Source: Hymenoscyphus infarciens (lineage: Eukaryota; Ascomycota; Leotiomycetes; Helotiales; Helotiaceae). Taken from it: a stretch of 64,000 nt of DNA. Position numbers and translations under genes: made by a program. The notes under the pieces are model-generated. The model was given only the letters and a program-made list of their open reading frames with translations. It had not been told where the DNA came from and searched no databases. Of the stretch, positions 13,160 to 25,374 are shown piece by piece. Location: the NCBI GenBank assembly GCA_001414345.1, contig LLCB01000035.1, forward strand, positions 218,021-282,020, read 5' to 3'. Position 1 is the first letter of the stretch; every line of letters begins with the position of its first letter.

Positions 13160-15393
13160 TCTATCCTCAAGTGAGGCACGGCATCGGGTGAAAAACAACC
13201 GAAGACGTTGAGATTTTGCGACTCGAGTCACAACGACAACTAGAATGAATTGCACTCGACAACGAGAGCCTCATCCTGTTGTGCTGCGGGTGTATGAGAA
13301 ATTGGTCCGCGGGTCTTAATCCCTCACTAGTTCTCCTTTCCTTTCCTTCCCGCTTTCACTGCCCTGCCACCCCCGAATCCCCCGAGGTTTTTTTCCCAGA
13401 AAAATCAGAGACAAGAAATGAGATTACGACTAGAGAGATGAGAAAACTTTGATGAAACACACGGCTAATACTACTCTGTTTCTGCTGATTACGCTCTGCA
13501 CGCCAATCTTGGCTCCCCCAGGCATCGCTCCAGGCTCTTTCCTAGACTCCTCACGGAACTCGTCGTCCTCTTCTATTTTCATATTTGAAATGACGCGGAC
13601 TAGATTCGAGTGTATTGTTCCGCCCAGCAAAGTAATCCGGTGCATTCAAGCTCCATCCCCCACGCAATCTCACCCATTGCCCCCAAACGTCCCTCCTTTA
13701 ATCCTCTCTTCGACAAATTAAAAACCACATGTAATTCGAAACATCAAGCATTACCAATTCTCCATTTTTCAGATGACCAGATTGAGTCACTCGGTGTCTC
13801 AACTAATCCCCTTTCGCTGATCAAGCCGTCTATCTGAATAATAGCTGACTCTTTTCTTCTCCTCGACGACATATTCTTGATCATTTCTGCATATCTGCAG
13901 AGCACCTTGGCGTTATCCTCAGGCTCTCGTCAGAAAAGGTACAAGATCTCACCGTATGGAGGCTCCGTCTGATACCTTCACCAGTTGTGGTGTAACTTAC
14001 GATCGGGTGCGGGAGATGTCCCTCCACACACTCCACGGCCCTCGTTCCCTGTTCTGGAAACTTATTCGAAAGTGATCAGCGATCTCCGGTGAGCCACACC
14101 TCTCGCAATATGGCCAATCATGCTGCTGCGTTTATTTATAACCCTTGCTAGCCACATGGGAATTGCATGCGAGGTGGTATATTTTGGGTCTTTACCCCCA
14201 CTAAAATTTGAACACCCTACCGTGTTAATCAGCCTGGGTGCAGAAGAGAAGGAGTATATTTTTCAGCCCTATGTTGAACTGTGCTCTCCTATTCGTTGTT
14301 ACCATGGAACACACCCCTACCGAGACATGGAAAAAGCCACGCTGCGAACAGACAATGTATAGCCTGTCTGCGAGGGTTCTCTATTCTTCCATGGGGTTAT
14401 TGATGCAATTACCACCCTCCTTGGGTTGCCAAAAAAGATTGACAAGGATTTTGGGGTTTTGTCACGCTCAATCGCAATAAGCGCCTCGCTACCCCTGATG
14501 AGACCAAGGAGGAGACCTGTCGAGATCTTTGGGTCCGGCAGACGGTTCGGCGGACAGCCACGAGGGCGCTGAAGATGGGTGCTGGGGACGCTGTGACCAT
14601 AGCATAGGGCCATCAATACGGATGTACGTCCGCTCTCCGTAACCGTATGGATGGAGTTTTGCGTGGTATGTTCTCGTTTATTTCCTATTTTGGCAGATAG
14701 AACCATGGCCAAATGTTACCCTCTGCAGGTACTCGAACTCGAAACTCGCACAAGAAAGGCACACTGCAGTGCAGCGCAGTTCATGCGGTGGTTCTTTTCA
14801 CCCAGCACCCGAGGGACGGTGCCTGGATTTGGATGGCGATGTTTTCCTCTCTCTGTTTACGATTTCATCTCCTGAGCAACGATGTCTGCGCCTGCCAGTT
14901 TACGAGCGTTGCAGCAAGATTCCAATTGCACCGAGAGGGCCCTATCCTTTGGCACTGCGCCGCGCCGGTGAGTATCAACGGTCTGAAGTGGATCTTGGTG
15001 CTACTCGTGCTGATCGTAACCTGAACGTTCGTCCGAATGTCTTCATTCCTGAACGTGAACTGAATCCCGATTTTCCTCTGCCAATTCTGTATTCATGTTG
15101 CTTTGTGGACCCCGAAAAGAAGTTTGGTTGGGCAAGTGGTGGCTGGTCGCCGACAGAAAGTTCCTGCAGGGAATTGTGAAGCCTGTCAAGCCCGCAGCTG
15201 GGAGTATGGGAGGCCTGTGGTCTCGTTTTTTACCGGCGAAATATAGGGGATGGTTTCTATGCATAGACAAACGCTCTCACTCTTACACATCTTTTTCCAC
15301 CTGCCCAGCACCCAGCAGCCCATCTCCTGGCTCAGGAACACTCGCCCTCCACCCTCATCTCTTCTATCCATGCTGAGGCCCTGTAAGTGCATC
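13160..15393. other. Intergenic DNA with unexplained long frames, no supported gene
   Basis: Overlapping plus-strand frames at 14713-15179 are open for 100-136 codons, but I recognise no family, see no Kozak-like start, and could not join them to anything upstream. A decayed gene is possible. A CT-rich tract at about 13330-13380 resembles a fungal leader but is not followed by a convincing ORF. Confidence 0.35.
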
Positions 15394-15461
15394 TGCACGC
15401 TGCACGCTGCACGCTGCACGCTACCAGGTAGTACCTAACCTAACCTAACCTAACCTAACCT
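15394..15461. repeat. Two adjacent microsatellites: (TGCACGC)4 and telomere-like (CCTAA)5
   Basis: Four perfect 7-bp units TGCACGC at 15394-15421, then after 12 bp the array CCTAA x5 plus CCT at 15434-15461. TTAGG/CCTAA is close to, but not the same as, the usual fungal TTAGGG telomere unit. It lies well inside coding-bearing DNA, so it is interstitial. Confidence 0.9.
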
Positions 15462-16137
15462 CGCAGAGCACAAGACGAGTCTCCCAGTATGCGCTACTTG
15501 ACAATTCTCGAGGGCCGATTCAAGAAGGCCGTCTGTCATCAGCGTCATGTCAGCCAGAGTATCCAGGCCCTCTCTTCCTCCGCTCCACAACTGACTCCGT
15601 CCCCTTGAGTAGACACCAGGCAGAAGCAGCCGCAGCAGGAAACCAATCGGCCCCCAATGCAGTCATGAACCATGGAACCAAATAGGACTGGTTGCACGCA
15701 AACCTTATACCCTAACACCCTACACGAATTCCGGCCTGCCAGCAGCTTGCTTCCCACCACGCGAACGAGACCAAGCCCCCTTGCAATCCATTTCATACAT
15801 CTCCTCAAACGTATATAGAGGAAGCCATGGAACGCCTCGTAGGATTTTTTTTTTGTTTCATTCCACACTCAAGCATCTAATCAACAGTCTCATACATCTC
15901 CTTTTCTCGCTTTAGCATCTACTCCTTGGCACTATCAACATACTCCTTCAACCCACACTTGCAACGCCACAATCTACTCTGCTTAAGCTTCTTTGATTTA
16001 TATAATACCCTTCAATCCCCTCTCAGACTTTCATAAATCCATCCTCCCGTCTTATTCAGAACCATCTTGCACACTCTCCAACATCCTTTCCAACATACAT
16101 CTCCTACTTCCAACCAACCCAACACCAACATCCACAA

Positions 16138-16233
16138 TGGCCAACTCTTTCTCAAGCCAGATCTCAAGCCAGCCAAGACTATCAGGTCGCGGGGGTTATA
16201 ATGGACCAGCCTCAGAAGAAGAAGACGACAAGT
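16138..16233 (+). CDS. Possible tiny gene, start of a small hydrophilic peptide
   Basis: A long CT/CA-rich leader (about 16015-16137), typical of strongly expressed fungal genes, ends in CCACAATGGCC, a good Kozak context. The ATG opens a 31-codon frame rich in Ser and Gly and ending EEEDDK before a TAA. The stop region AAGTAAAC could instead be a splice donor (CAAGTAAAC), so a longer spliced product is possible; I could not settle an acceptor. No family recognised. Either a small ORF or the first exon of an unresolved gene. Confidence 0.3.
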
Positions 16234-19143
16234 AAACGCAGGGGGAGGAGTCTCGAAATGCTGTCATGACAAGGCGGCTGAGGACAAATCGGTGGAGGAG
16301 CAGCGTGTTGCTGCTGCGAAGTTGATGTCATCTCGACTTTCGATATTTCCCGAACGTTGTTCTTGGAATAGGGGAACAAGAGATGTTTGATATTTCTCGT
16401 TCAGACATGCTTCATCACCTACATCTCGCTTCTTCACACCCATACCCATTTTCCGTTGTACAACACCCACACACCCTCTCGGTTACTCCTCCCATACACT
16501 CGACAAAGAGTCATAGGTGCACGCCGACCCTCTTGTACTCGTTACCGACATTCTCATCCAACAACGATCGACCATCCCTAGTTTCCTCATTGCATTTCAG
16601 CGTTTTCCACAGCGTGTCAGCGAGCGAGCAGAGCGATAGATTTCCTACCAGCATTTTCACCGGCGCATTCCCTTTCCGCAAGCATATTTCATCCCTTGGC
16701 ATTTTTATTCATTCATAAAAAGACAGGTCTCGCGACCCCCGAATCAGGAGTTATACACAGTGATGGAAATTTTTCTTTACTCAGCATTTTCACCGACGTA
16801 CCAGCACCTTCTAAGACGCATAAATGGATCTCACGATCTAACATTTTGGAGTTATCGCGACTTTTCTTCTCGCGTTGCATATTTTCAGGGCTTTATAGGT
16901 ATCTCATGTTATAGGTTTTCAGATGAAACATGAGATGAGAGTTATGGAGGATTTCCTTAATGTTTTTTCTTTCTTATTAGCATTTGTACCGGCGTTTAAA
17001 GAGGGATTGGTGCATAGACATGGAGTTCTTTGTTTTCTTTGTTTTCTTAGAGATTTCCTTTTCTTGTCCCCCCCCACGCTCTTTTTTTATTTTTAGCACC
17101 GACGTCATTCTTCAGATTCTTAAGGAGGAGAGAGAAACTTTGTATTATTAGTACATTTATAGACTTGCGGGCGTTATTAGATTTATTAGAATTTGTTCTC
17201 GTTTTTTCCCTCTTCTTCTCTAGATCTAGACAGCTTTCGCAAGCTTTGTGGCATTAGGATTTGGTGTTTGCTTTTATATTGTTCCCTAAAGTCTAAATAG
17301 AATTTTCCTTGTTCCTTAAACATGAGTTTTCCCGAATATTCCCGAATACAAATTGTCGAGTGCCCTGAGCTTGTTTTAATCCTTCTTCCTCATTCGGAAG
17401 TCCATCTACAGTTCCAACCTCCCTTCTTCCTAAGAGCAAAACTCTAGTTATCTCCATTCCTTATTTCCATCCAAAACATCCAAAACATCCAAAACCTCAG
17501 TTATCAAATCCAAGGGGTTTTCCGAAAATTAGGAAGTCAGAACCGAGGATGACAAATACCCGACGTGCCTGAACATACTGTGTCCTTAAGTGCCAGGCCT
17601 TTCTGGGTTGCCTCGGAACTTAAATATAATATAGTACAGTATTACGAAACACTGTCTAGTGTTGGTAAATTCTTACTCAACACCCGCTATTCCTTCAAGT
17701 TGCGTCACGAGAGCAACACCTTCGTATTTGATCAATATATATTTCCATTTAGATACGAAAAGCAGATCAATGTGCGAAAGAGGATAAAGTATTTTTGGAC
17801 CCATTGGCTTCTCACTTTTTGTTGCTTGAATTGGTTGAAGTGAAGTTGTGCGGGGAGATGTTAGGGTTTCGTGAAATATAAAGTGTGTATCAATATGGTT
17901 TAATATAACGTTACTACATTATGTACCTCGTATAACGAGAAGAGAACCCGTTGAGGTAATTTGAGGTTACCTAAACAGGAAAAAACTTGAGAGAAGGGAG
18001 ACGTTCATTTCGGAAATAGTACTTCCGAATATGCGCGAGCTCTGCCCAAACTGCTCTCCGCTCTCCCATGTTTTAATTTTTTAAAGCGTCTTTACTATAG
18101 ACTAGACGAGTTTCAATGGACATGAAAGTGTCAAAAACTTCATCATATACTCAATCCTCACCTCTACCCCTCGTCTCCCTCCCCACCCACCTCGTAAATC
18201 GCAACTTTAAATGAGCAACCCAACAACAAAACAAGCATTCGACCCATCCCTATCCCCATCCCCATCAACAAGCACGGAACCTCTCCCTCCCGACTCCTTC
18301 CCCTCTAGAAAAAACTCGTACCAATCTCCCTCCCCTTCATAAACATCACCCCACAAATGTAGGCTTAGACCTCTATTTCCATTTTCCATACCTTTTCAAC
18401 ATCCGTTAACATAAAACACAGTCAATCTATCTTCGTAAAATCCCATCATCCACCCAACAAGTTAACGTTACGTACTCCACCTTCAAGGATCCAAGCGTCT
18501 CCCATCTTCCATCTCCCATCTCCCATCTTCCTTCTCTAGGTATCTCACAATACCAGAATGTGGGGTCTAAAGCCCCCAACTCCCGAATTCTTTGCTGCCC
18601 CCAGATCCAGGTACCGAGCTTACTAACACCCTTCCTTGACGCCTTCCAACCAGACAAGACGTATGCGCCTGCATATGCACTTCACGCGTGGGATTGGAAT
18701 GGGGTGGCGTATAATCGGTGTTCATCTGTCTTGTCATCCATCCACCACATCCGCCCGCGGATCCTGATACCGCGCGACACGCAACCACCGATGACAAGAG
18801 GCGGAGGGACCAAGCGGATGTCGGGTGTGGTGCGGGACGGGACGTGGTTTGTGGTGAGGGGAGGGAGTCCGGATAGTGTATGGCAGAGGAAGGGGGAGGG
18901 GAGAGATGAAGGGACCACCCCTAATCTCCGCGCATGCCATGGCGTTGAGTTCCCTTCCCGCTGGTAACACTGGGGATCATATGACTCGTATCTTATCACG
19001 ACGTGGATGTAATATTGAGGTCGGAAGACGGATTTGAGATTGGTCACCTTATAGGGCTGTGAGATCGTATATCAAGAGATTACGGGAACCGAATATGGGA
19101 CTCGAGATGGAAAGACCCGAAGTGCCTGAAGTGACTCTAAGTA
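16234..19143. other. Intergenic DNA with a loosely repeated motif, no gene
   Basis: The motif AGCATTTTCACCGGCG recurs in near-identical form at 16650, 16783 and 16979, with a shorter AGCACCGACG at 17095. The rest is pyrimidine-rich DNA and AT-rich runs. Short frames at 18427-19047 overlap on both strands and show no family resemblance. Confidence 0.4.
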
Positions 19144-19211
19144 TCCTTTATTAAGGGTAGAAGAGGGATGCGAAAGGTCCTTTATTAAGGGTAGAAGAGG
19201 GATGCGAAAGG
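19144..19211. repeat. Perfect 34-bp tandem duplication
   Basis: The 34-bp unit beginning TCCTTTATTAAGGGTAGAAG occurs twice head to tail (19144-19177 and 19178-19211) without mismatch, so it is recent. It lies about 450 bp beyond the stop codon of the MSS1-type gene. Confidence 0.95.
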
Positions 19212-19657
19212 AAGACTACTCATCATATCATTGATGGGGTGACTTTCTTTGCCACCAGATTTTCAGCTTTCATCATCCGAGTATTCGTCAGCGAGGCAGT
19301 GAAGACTGACCTCGACATCGCCCTGTAACTTTTCGTTCCCTCTATGAGAAGTGACTGAAAGCATATTGGCTAAGAGCGCAAAGGAAAGGAAATTACCAGC
19401 CAAAGCAAAAGGATAAAAGACGAAGAAGGGGGAGCATAAGGATATGACATCTATCGGAGATAGAAGTGGGAGTTGGATGGCCTGCCAAATAAACCATGAG
19501 AACGGAGAGAGGGTTGCTATACAAAATCTTGAGATTGATGTCTATGAGAACAAGTCTACTTGATCTGAAGTAGAGTTCAGGGTATCATATGCCGCCTTTC
19601 CTACTATACATTTTCCTATCTTACATGTGTTCATCCACAGGATATTGGTACAAGAGT

Positions 19658-21663
19658 CTATTTCCCAACGCAAAACCTAGTTCCAAAAGTTAGCCAAAAC
19701 ATGCAACAGAACCTCAGGAGAGAAGACTCACTTTTCAAAAACAACCCCCAAAACGTCTTCCACATCACCAGCATCGCCACGACCAGTAATAAGAGCAAGA
19801 CTTTTAGCTGCCTCCCTCAAATGTTCAGCAGCAATAACAATATCCGGTTCTCCAGTATAAGAAGACTCCGTCCCTCTTTTGGCCTCGCGTTGATATTCTT
19901 GCAGAGATTGCGAAGCACTGGAAAGTAATTGCCTCGCCCGTTCCGAGACACCAACGGCCTCCATTAAGTTAGGCGGAAGATAAGTCATATTTTCAAAAAC
20001 AGTGACCAGTTCGTTGGTCAAGGCATGAATATTTCCAGGATCTCCATCTTCTTCTGACGGTTGGTATCTTTTGGCATCTAGACAAGAAATCGGTACGACT
20101 TTCATTCTCTCATCGATGAAAGGGGCCGTCTCGTCTTTGAACTGGATAAGTAATTTCTTCAAGACTTCGTGTGACACATGTTCGCATTTGTTGACTACTA
20201 TGATTGACGCTGGTGCTGTTTTCGCCAAGATGAGTGACTCGGCATCGAACACTATTTCAAACTTATCTGGCGATTTAGAAGATGCCTCCACAGAAGTAAG
20301 GGCTATGACAAAATCCGACTCCGAAGCTTTGTCTTTTGCACGCTGAATGCCCTCTTCTTCGATGCTTCGTTTGTTTGTATGTGAGGGGAGGCTGAGTGTA
20401 CGCCTTACACGTCCCGTTTTACCACTCTCTTCTCTCTCTCGAATTTGACGCAAACCGGCTGTGTCGGCGAAAGTGCACAGGTAGCCACGGATATCAAGAC
20501 TCACCTCCACAATGTCGCGAGTGGTACCTGCTTCGTGGCTTACAATTGAGGCCTCACGCCCAACAATTTGGTTCATCAATGAACTCTTTCCTGCATTTGG
20601 AGGACCAAGCAATGATATCCGTATTCCTTTCCGGAGCAATTCGCCACAGTGACTGGCTTTGATATGATCCGCCATGATTGCCAAAATGGTAGAGACCTTT
20701 TCGGTAACCCCTTTTAACAAAGTCGTAGGAGACTCATCAAAATGTTGGTCCTCAGAAAAGTCAATCAGAGCTTCCATTTCGCCGCGCGCCTCCAACAATG
20801 TCTGCCTCCATCTCTCGTATCGCTTCCCTGAGTTTTTCGTCTGCCCTTTGATGGCCGCCCGGTGTTGTTGCTCTGTTTCTGCTTCCAATTGATCGCCCAA
20901 CGCTTCCACCTGTGTCATATTCAACTTCCCATTGTAAAATGCTCGTCGAGTAAACTCGCCGGCTTCCGCGTACCGGATTGGGGATTCCGAGGGAACCATC
21001 GAGATGGCACCTAGAACTGCCTTCACCGTGGCGTTTCCTCCATGGGTATAAAATTCCAGCAGATCTTGTCCTGTTTGTGTTCTTGGTTGTGGGAAATAGA
21101 CAACTACAGCTTGGTCTACGCTATGGAGCGGGATATCGGTGGGGTGATACAGTGTCTTTACGTTCGCCTCTCGAGGTGTTGGGGGCCATTGGGCTTTTTT
21201 GCACATTTCCCTGTATATCTAGGGTTTGTATTAGAGATTGTCTAAAGATCCGGATTGAATGTGAGAGACTAACGTTAAGACAGGCCGGACCGGAGACTTT
21301 GATCACAGCAATGCCCGCTTTGCCAGGAGCAGAAGCGAGGGCATATATGGTGCTTTCGAGGCTTCCCGTTCCATAGTGTGATTCCACCGGGGCATGGGAT
21401 TGTGTTATCGATGTTGGCCTCGTTATTCTCCTTCCCGGTCGGATTGACCTGACCTGCCTTGGACGCAGCTGGATAGATTTGGGCATGCAGCGCCGAACAA
21501 GAGGTCCCCCATCTTTAGCGAAACGAAGGGGAGGATCGATGGTACTCAGGCTGGTGGGAGTCGCAGTCGAGTATGGCGATGGGGCCGGTTTGCTGAAAAC
21601 ATGGCGATAATTTGAAGATGAGCAGGAGTAGGCGTAGGCTCTAGTAGAAGCATTCCGTAGCAT
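19658..21663 (-). CDS. mss1: Mitochondrial tRNA-modification GTPase, MnmE/TrmE/MSS1 family
   Basis: With its MTO1/GidA partner this GTPase installs the C5 modification of wobble uridine on mitochondrial tRNAs. Exons 21663..21274, 21218..19732 and 19676..19658 sum to 1896 nt (631 aa). The N-terminus is Arg/Ser-rich without acids, as in a mitochondrial presequence. The TrmE N domain has IYALASAPGKAGIAVIKVSG and AGEFTRRAFYNGKLN. The inserted G domain has GPPNAGKSS (about residue 334), GTTRD, DTAG and NKCE. The tiny last exon supplies the C-terminal FCVGK, the conserved CxGK signature whose Cys is needed for modification; without the 55-nt intron 19677-19731 the protein would end in EK. A basic ~20-residue insertion after the DTAG motif is unusual; I found no in-phase intron that removes it. 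Divergent from the HAD gene over about 310 bp. Confidence 0.95.
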
Positions 21664-21971
21664 TGGGGTGAGCTGAGCTGGTCTTCTATTGTCAAGCTGG
21701 TTTGCTCTCAGTAAGAATCCGCAGATGAGCCTCGGGGATAAATTAACACGTGACTCGGAATTTTGTCTGATTATCGACCGATATAGACTTATGTTGGACT
21801 AACACTTAGAATTTCGTCAATACTTTAGCTCTATGAACTATTTCTTCTACATCATGTCCCTTCTCGAATCGACTACGAAAATACTCTTCCACCACTTTGA
21901 AGCATCAAACAGTTCTCACCATCAAAAAGTTCTCACCATCGACCAAACTCGGTGAAACCCAACTGGGAAAT
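21664..21971. promoter_or_regulatory. Short shared upstream region of two divergent genes
   Basis: Only 308 bp separate the start codons of the MSS1-type gene (minus) and the HAD phosphatase gene (plus), so both promoters and leaders must lie here. No specific operator recognised. Confidence 0.55.
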
Positions 21972-22628
21972 ATGAAAATCGATCAACTAGCCTCAGTTCT
22001 GCCCAGAAAATCGTGGGTCGGATTCGACCTCGATGACACATTACATTATTCCCGAAAAGCCTCTACTCAAGCAACAACAAAAACCCTCGAAGCTATTTCA
22101 AACATATATGGTCCCAAACTTCCCGAATTACAAACTAAGTACACCGAAATTCTTACCCAAAAAACCTCTCAATACTTCACCGACGGCAAAACATCACACG
22201 TGTACAGAAGAGAGGGATTCGCCGCTCTTCTTTCTCATTTCTTGCTACCCCTAGAAGAGGATTTTCTCAACGACTTGGTCAAAATTTATGAGAAAACGAT
22301 GATGGCATCTTTGGAACTCATACCCGAAACCTTTAAGGCACTTTTGGCGGCCAAGGAAAAAGGATGTAAGGTTGTCGTTATGACTGAGGGTCCACAGGAT
22401 GCACAAGAAAGAGCTATTGAGAAGCTTGGGATTGCGGATAAGATCGACTTTTTTGCAACAACGAAGAGATTTGGTGTCTCCAAGACGAATGGGTTGTTCC
22501 TAAAAGTCATCGAGTATTTGGGAATAGATGCTTCGGATATGGTTTACATTGGGGATAGCGAGGAGAGGGATATGGTGCCCGCAAGAGCGGCGGGGATATT
22601 TGCAATACACTTCCAAGCCGATGAATAG
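21972..22628 (+). CDS. HAD-superfamily hydrolase (phosphatase)
   Basis: A single-exon 218-aa protein. The HAD core is complete: motif I FDLDDTLH with both catalytic Asp (about residues 18-22), motif II TEG, the motif III Lys in TKRFGVSK and motif IV GDSEERDM. An all-helical cap lies between motifs I and II, as in subfamily I phosphatases acting on small phosphorylated metabolites. The substrate cannot be told from the sequence; nucleotidase-like or phosphoglycolate-like activity is possible. I chose the ATG at 21972; the upstream frame is open to 21897 but begins at a non-ATG codon. A single ATG at 21854 is out of frame. No targeting signal seen. Confidence 0.88.
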   Translation: MKIDQLASVLPRKSWVGFDLDDTLHYSRKASTQATTKTLEAISNIYGPKLPELQTKYTEILTQKTSQYFTDGKTSHVYRREGFAALLSHFLLPLEEDFLNDLVKIYEKTMMASLELIPETFKALLAAKEKGCKVVVMTEGPQDAQERAIEKLGIADKIDFFATTKRFGVSKTNGLFLKVIEYLGIDASDMVYIGDSEERDMVPARAAGIFAIHFQADE

Positions 22629-22724
22629 AAGGGGTAAATAATCTTGGCATGCATTACTAGAATTAAGATAACGTAAGTCGATCTAAAAGATATATACATC
22701 GAATACAAGTAATGTAATAATCAA

Positions 22725-24932
22725 TCAAGTGCTTCTGCCCCTCTGAAATCCCCTAGTGTGCGGAGGTGGTGTAAGAGATATTTCTCGAGTTGGAGATCCA
22801 AGAGGGGATAAATGCCTCGAGGTATCCATAAAAGGTGTTGCTTCCGTGGCAGGAGCTCTTGGACTGGCAACTCTTGACGGAGGTGCTTGAGGACTAACAA
22901 GCTCATCTCTTCTCCCAGACTGTCTTCGATCTCTCCCAAACATTCTCATCGATCCTTTATTTTGACCTCTCTCATGTGTACTCCCACTTCCCAACATCTC
23001 CGAAGCTACCTCTTCTGCGGGCAATTCGAATACCGGAAGGCTGTCGCCTTCTAAAACTGCATACACTTTCCTTCCATCTACTTCAAGTGCTCCAGTCCTA
23101 GGAACTGCAGGTCCTGTGGAGGTTCCATCGAGTTCGGGCTTGATAATGTCCGGGTTGTTAACCGCAGCATGAGCTAACCCTGAAGCAACACCTGCCTCTT
23201 GTTTCCTCTTCCGTCGAGGTTTCAAAAAACAAAACCACAGCAGTAAAGCTCCAACCAGCAAAACAAAAGCAGCACCGCCAGCGATACCACCTACTGCCGC
23301 CATGGGAAAAATGTTGCTTGTGCTTGTTGGAGAAACCGTGTTGTTTGATTTTGGTAGAATTGGCACGATATTTGCGACCTGACGTGCATTCCATTTGCAC
23401 TGTGAGACCGAAAAGTTCTTGCGCTCGTAATCTGCGATGATGTATGCTTCTTGAAGGAATGTTCGTCCGATTCTGTGTTGAGTGGAGTTATCTGCACGTT
23501 TGAGGGGAAAGTATCGTGTTGGGGTTTCGGAAAGCGGTGCTGATGCTGTGAGATCGAAGGCGGAATATGGAAGAGAGATTTCGACAGCTGAAGATGGATC
23601 CTCGGGGCTTAATTTGAAGGTAATGCTAGGATTTCGGTACGAAAGTGCGTCATGTTGAGATTCATTTAGAAAGTAGAACTTTGATGTCTCGTTCCATACA
23701 AGTCCAAATGCATTCTCAAAAAGTTTGCATGTTGAGTTTGGCAGGTAGATAGCAGCGATGGTTGAGTCAATGGTTGAATGGATAGGGGATTCGAGTAGTG
23801 ACAAACTGTTATTTGTTGTGATGCTTTGGATCGTGACGTCGAGGCTTTCTCCTAACGTGAAACTAACGTTGTTTGGTATGAACTTTGATTGATCGTATCC
23901 CCCTAAAACTATGCTTCCGAGTACCTTGTTTTGACCTTTCCCATAGCTGGTTAGCTAATTTCCAATATATAGAATAGTTAGGCATTACGCTGTGTGCACC
24001 CACTTTGTTTCGATTGTGCAAAAAGTCTAGGGTGATGGGAAGTATTATTCAAGAGTACTTAGGAGAATGAAGGAGGTGAGTTTCCGGTTCTTCTAAACAT
24101 TCTTAGACAATACTTTCATTGCCTTAAGCTATTTCGCACAATGCAAGGACCGCCAAGTGTACGTAGAGTAATGCTTACCTCCAGCTAGATGAGATGAAAT
24201 GAATGAATAACCTACGATATTGATTTCCAGCGGTATATCCCCAGCTGATGCTTGGTATCAGAGACATGTTGCGCATATTCTCCATCAAGCTTGGTATAGG
24301 ATTGTTGTAACTCCCAAAGTTGCTCGGACTTGGGTTCAATCCTAACAACCCCATGTAGAAATCTTTCGTTGCAATACCTGCCAACGTTTGATTTTTCACA
24401 GTTGTGCCATCTTTGCCTTGCCAACTGAACGAAATATCGTCGAACCCATATCTTCCTTTGCCACTGAAACCCAATTCTGATTCTAATGTCAACGCATATA
24501 TGCTGCTCGAGAGGTTGACTTGGAGTGGTGAGTAAGTGATGGAGTCGTTAAAGGAATAGAATTCGCCCCGCAACTTCTTGCAATTGATCGGGTCGCCTGC
24601 TCCACATCCCTCTGGGGCCACCAACATGGTTTGAGTTCCGGCTGTGGAAATAAGTACTTTCATCGTTTGGGGCGGAGTGCCAATTTGAAGACCAAAGCTC
24701 GACCAGCTGCCATCGTTTCCATCCCTTTTGAAATCAGCATTGTGCGGCCGAAAGAGTGCGATGGACATATTTACCACTGCCCCGTGGGTTGAACAACTAT
24801 TGGCGCTGGATGAGTCTCTCGCGAACTGAAGATGTTTGTAGAACCAAGAGTGAAGGTTGGGAAACGAGTGACACCAAGGAAGAATACCAGCCTTTGCGGG
24901 CTGCTCTTTCGCGGCTCCCACGGCGCAAACAT
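22725..24932 (-). CDS. Membrane-anchored aspartic-protease-fold protein, likely inactive (A1 pepsin-like)
   Basis: Exons 24932..24775, 24724..24212 and 23946..22725 sum to 1893 nt (630 aa). The first splice (GTAAAT to AAAAG) rebuilds QWDGNDGSWSSFGLQIGTPP, a typical pepsin-fold N-lobe start. SWGYTAG and GSIVLGGYD mark the middle. Residues normally carrying DTG read ISTAG, and the second site reads IDST, so the first catalytic Asp is replaced. After the lumenal domain come a Gly/Ala/Leu membrane segment (GGIAGGAAFVLLVGALLLWF) followed by KPRRKRK and a ~170-residue cytosolic tail rich in Pro, Ser and Arg. It is probably a cell-surface protein with a signalling or scaffolding role rather than a protease. 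Uncertain: the start codon (the first exon has only a weak signal-like stretch) and the donor of intron 2, GTTATT at 24211 or the better-consensus GTAAGC at 24178, which would add 11 residues. Confidence 0.82.
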
Positions 24933-25374
24933 CTTGCTATCGCAATAAAACACACATAGGACTGGCTTATCTGAAGGTATAGTCTCGAAGGAAGGCAAAA
25001 AACAGTTGGGATGATAGTTGAGATGATAGAGCGAAGGACAAAATCACAAGCGCTAGCAAAGCACCGCGCAAGAAGAAGATAAGCAAGAAATTCGTTCAAA
25101 GTTCAAACTAGCCCAAGTCTTGAGAAAAACAAGCAAGAAAAGGTCTTGACTCTGGGCTGGGCAGACACAATACGCAGGTTGCCCAATCATTTTTCTTGCC
25201 GTGAAGGACTGGTGGTTTTCGTAGCGCTTGCCATGGACAAGGTGATGGGAGGGATTGGAGAACAAGGAAATCTGGATGAAGCCACGAAAATGGCATATTC
25301 CGGAGTTGATGTCTTCGGATATTGAAGAAGATTGGTCTATTTAAGAGTGCTGGCTGGAGGCTGAGGGGAAACAA
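24933..25374. other. Upstream region of the protease-like gene
   Basis: Holds the promoter of the minus-strand gene and possibly a further 5' exon with a signal peptide: a hydrophobic stretch is encoded on the minus strand near 25040-25099 but begins at TTG, not ATG. The TIR element abuts it at 25375. Confidence 0.4.

Noticed and set aside
14713..15179. Overlapping plus-strand frames of 100-136 codons
   Set aside because: No recognisable family, no convincing start or splice sites, and two frames open at once; kept only as a note on the intergenic stretch.
15434..15461. True chromosome end at the CCTAA array
   Set aside because: Only five units, with gene-bearing sequence continuing on both sides.
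18427..19047. Overlapping short frames on both strands
   Set aside because: No domain, no splice consistency, mutually overlapping.
20410..20470. Possible intron in the MSS1 G domain to remove the basic insertion after DTAG
   Set aside because: The available GT donors and AG acceptors (for example GTAAAA to CGAAG) are out of phase; the uninterrupted frame closes correctly.
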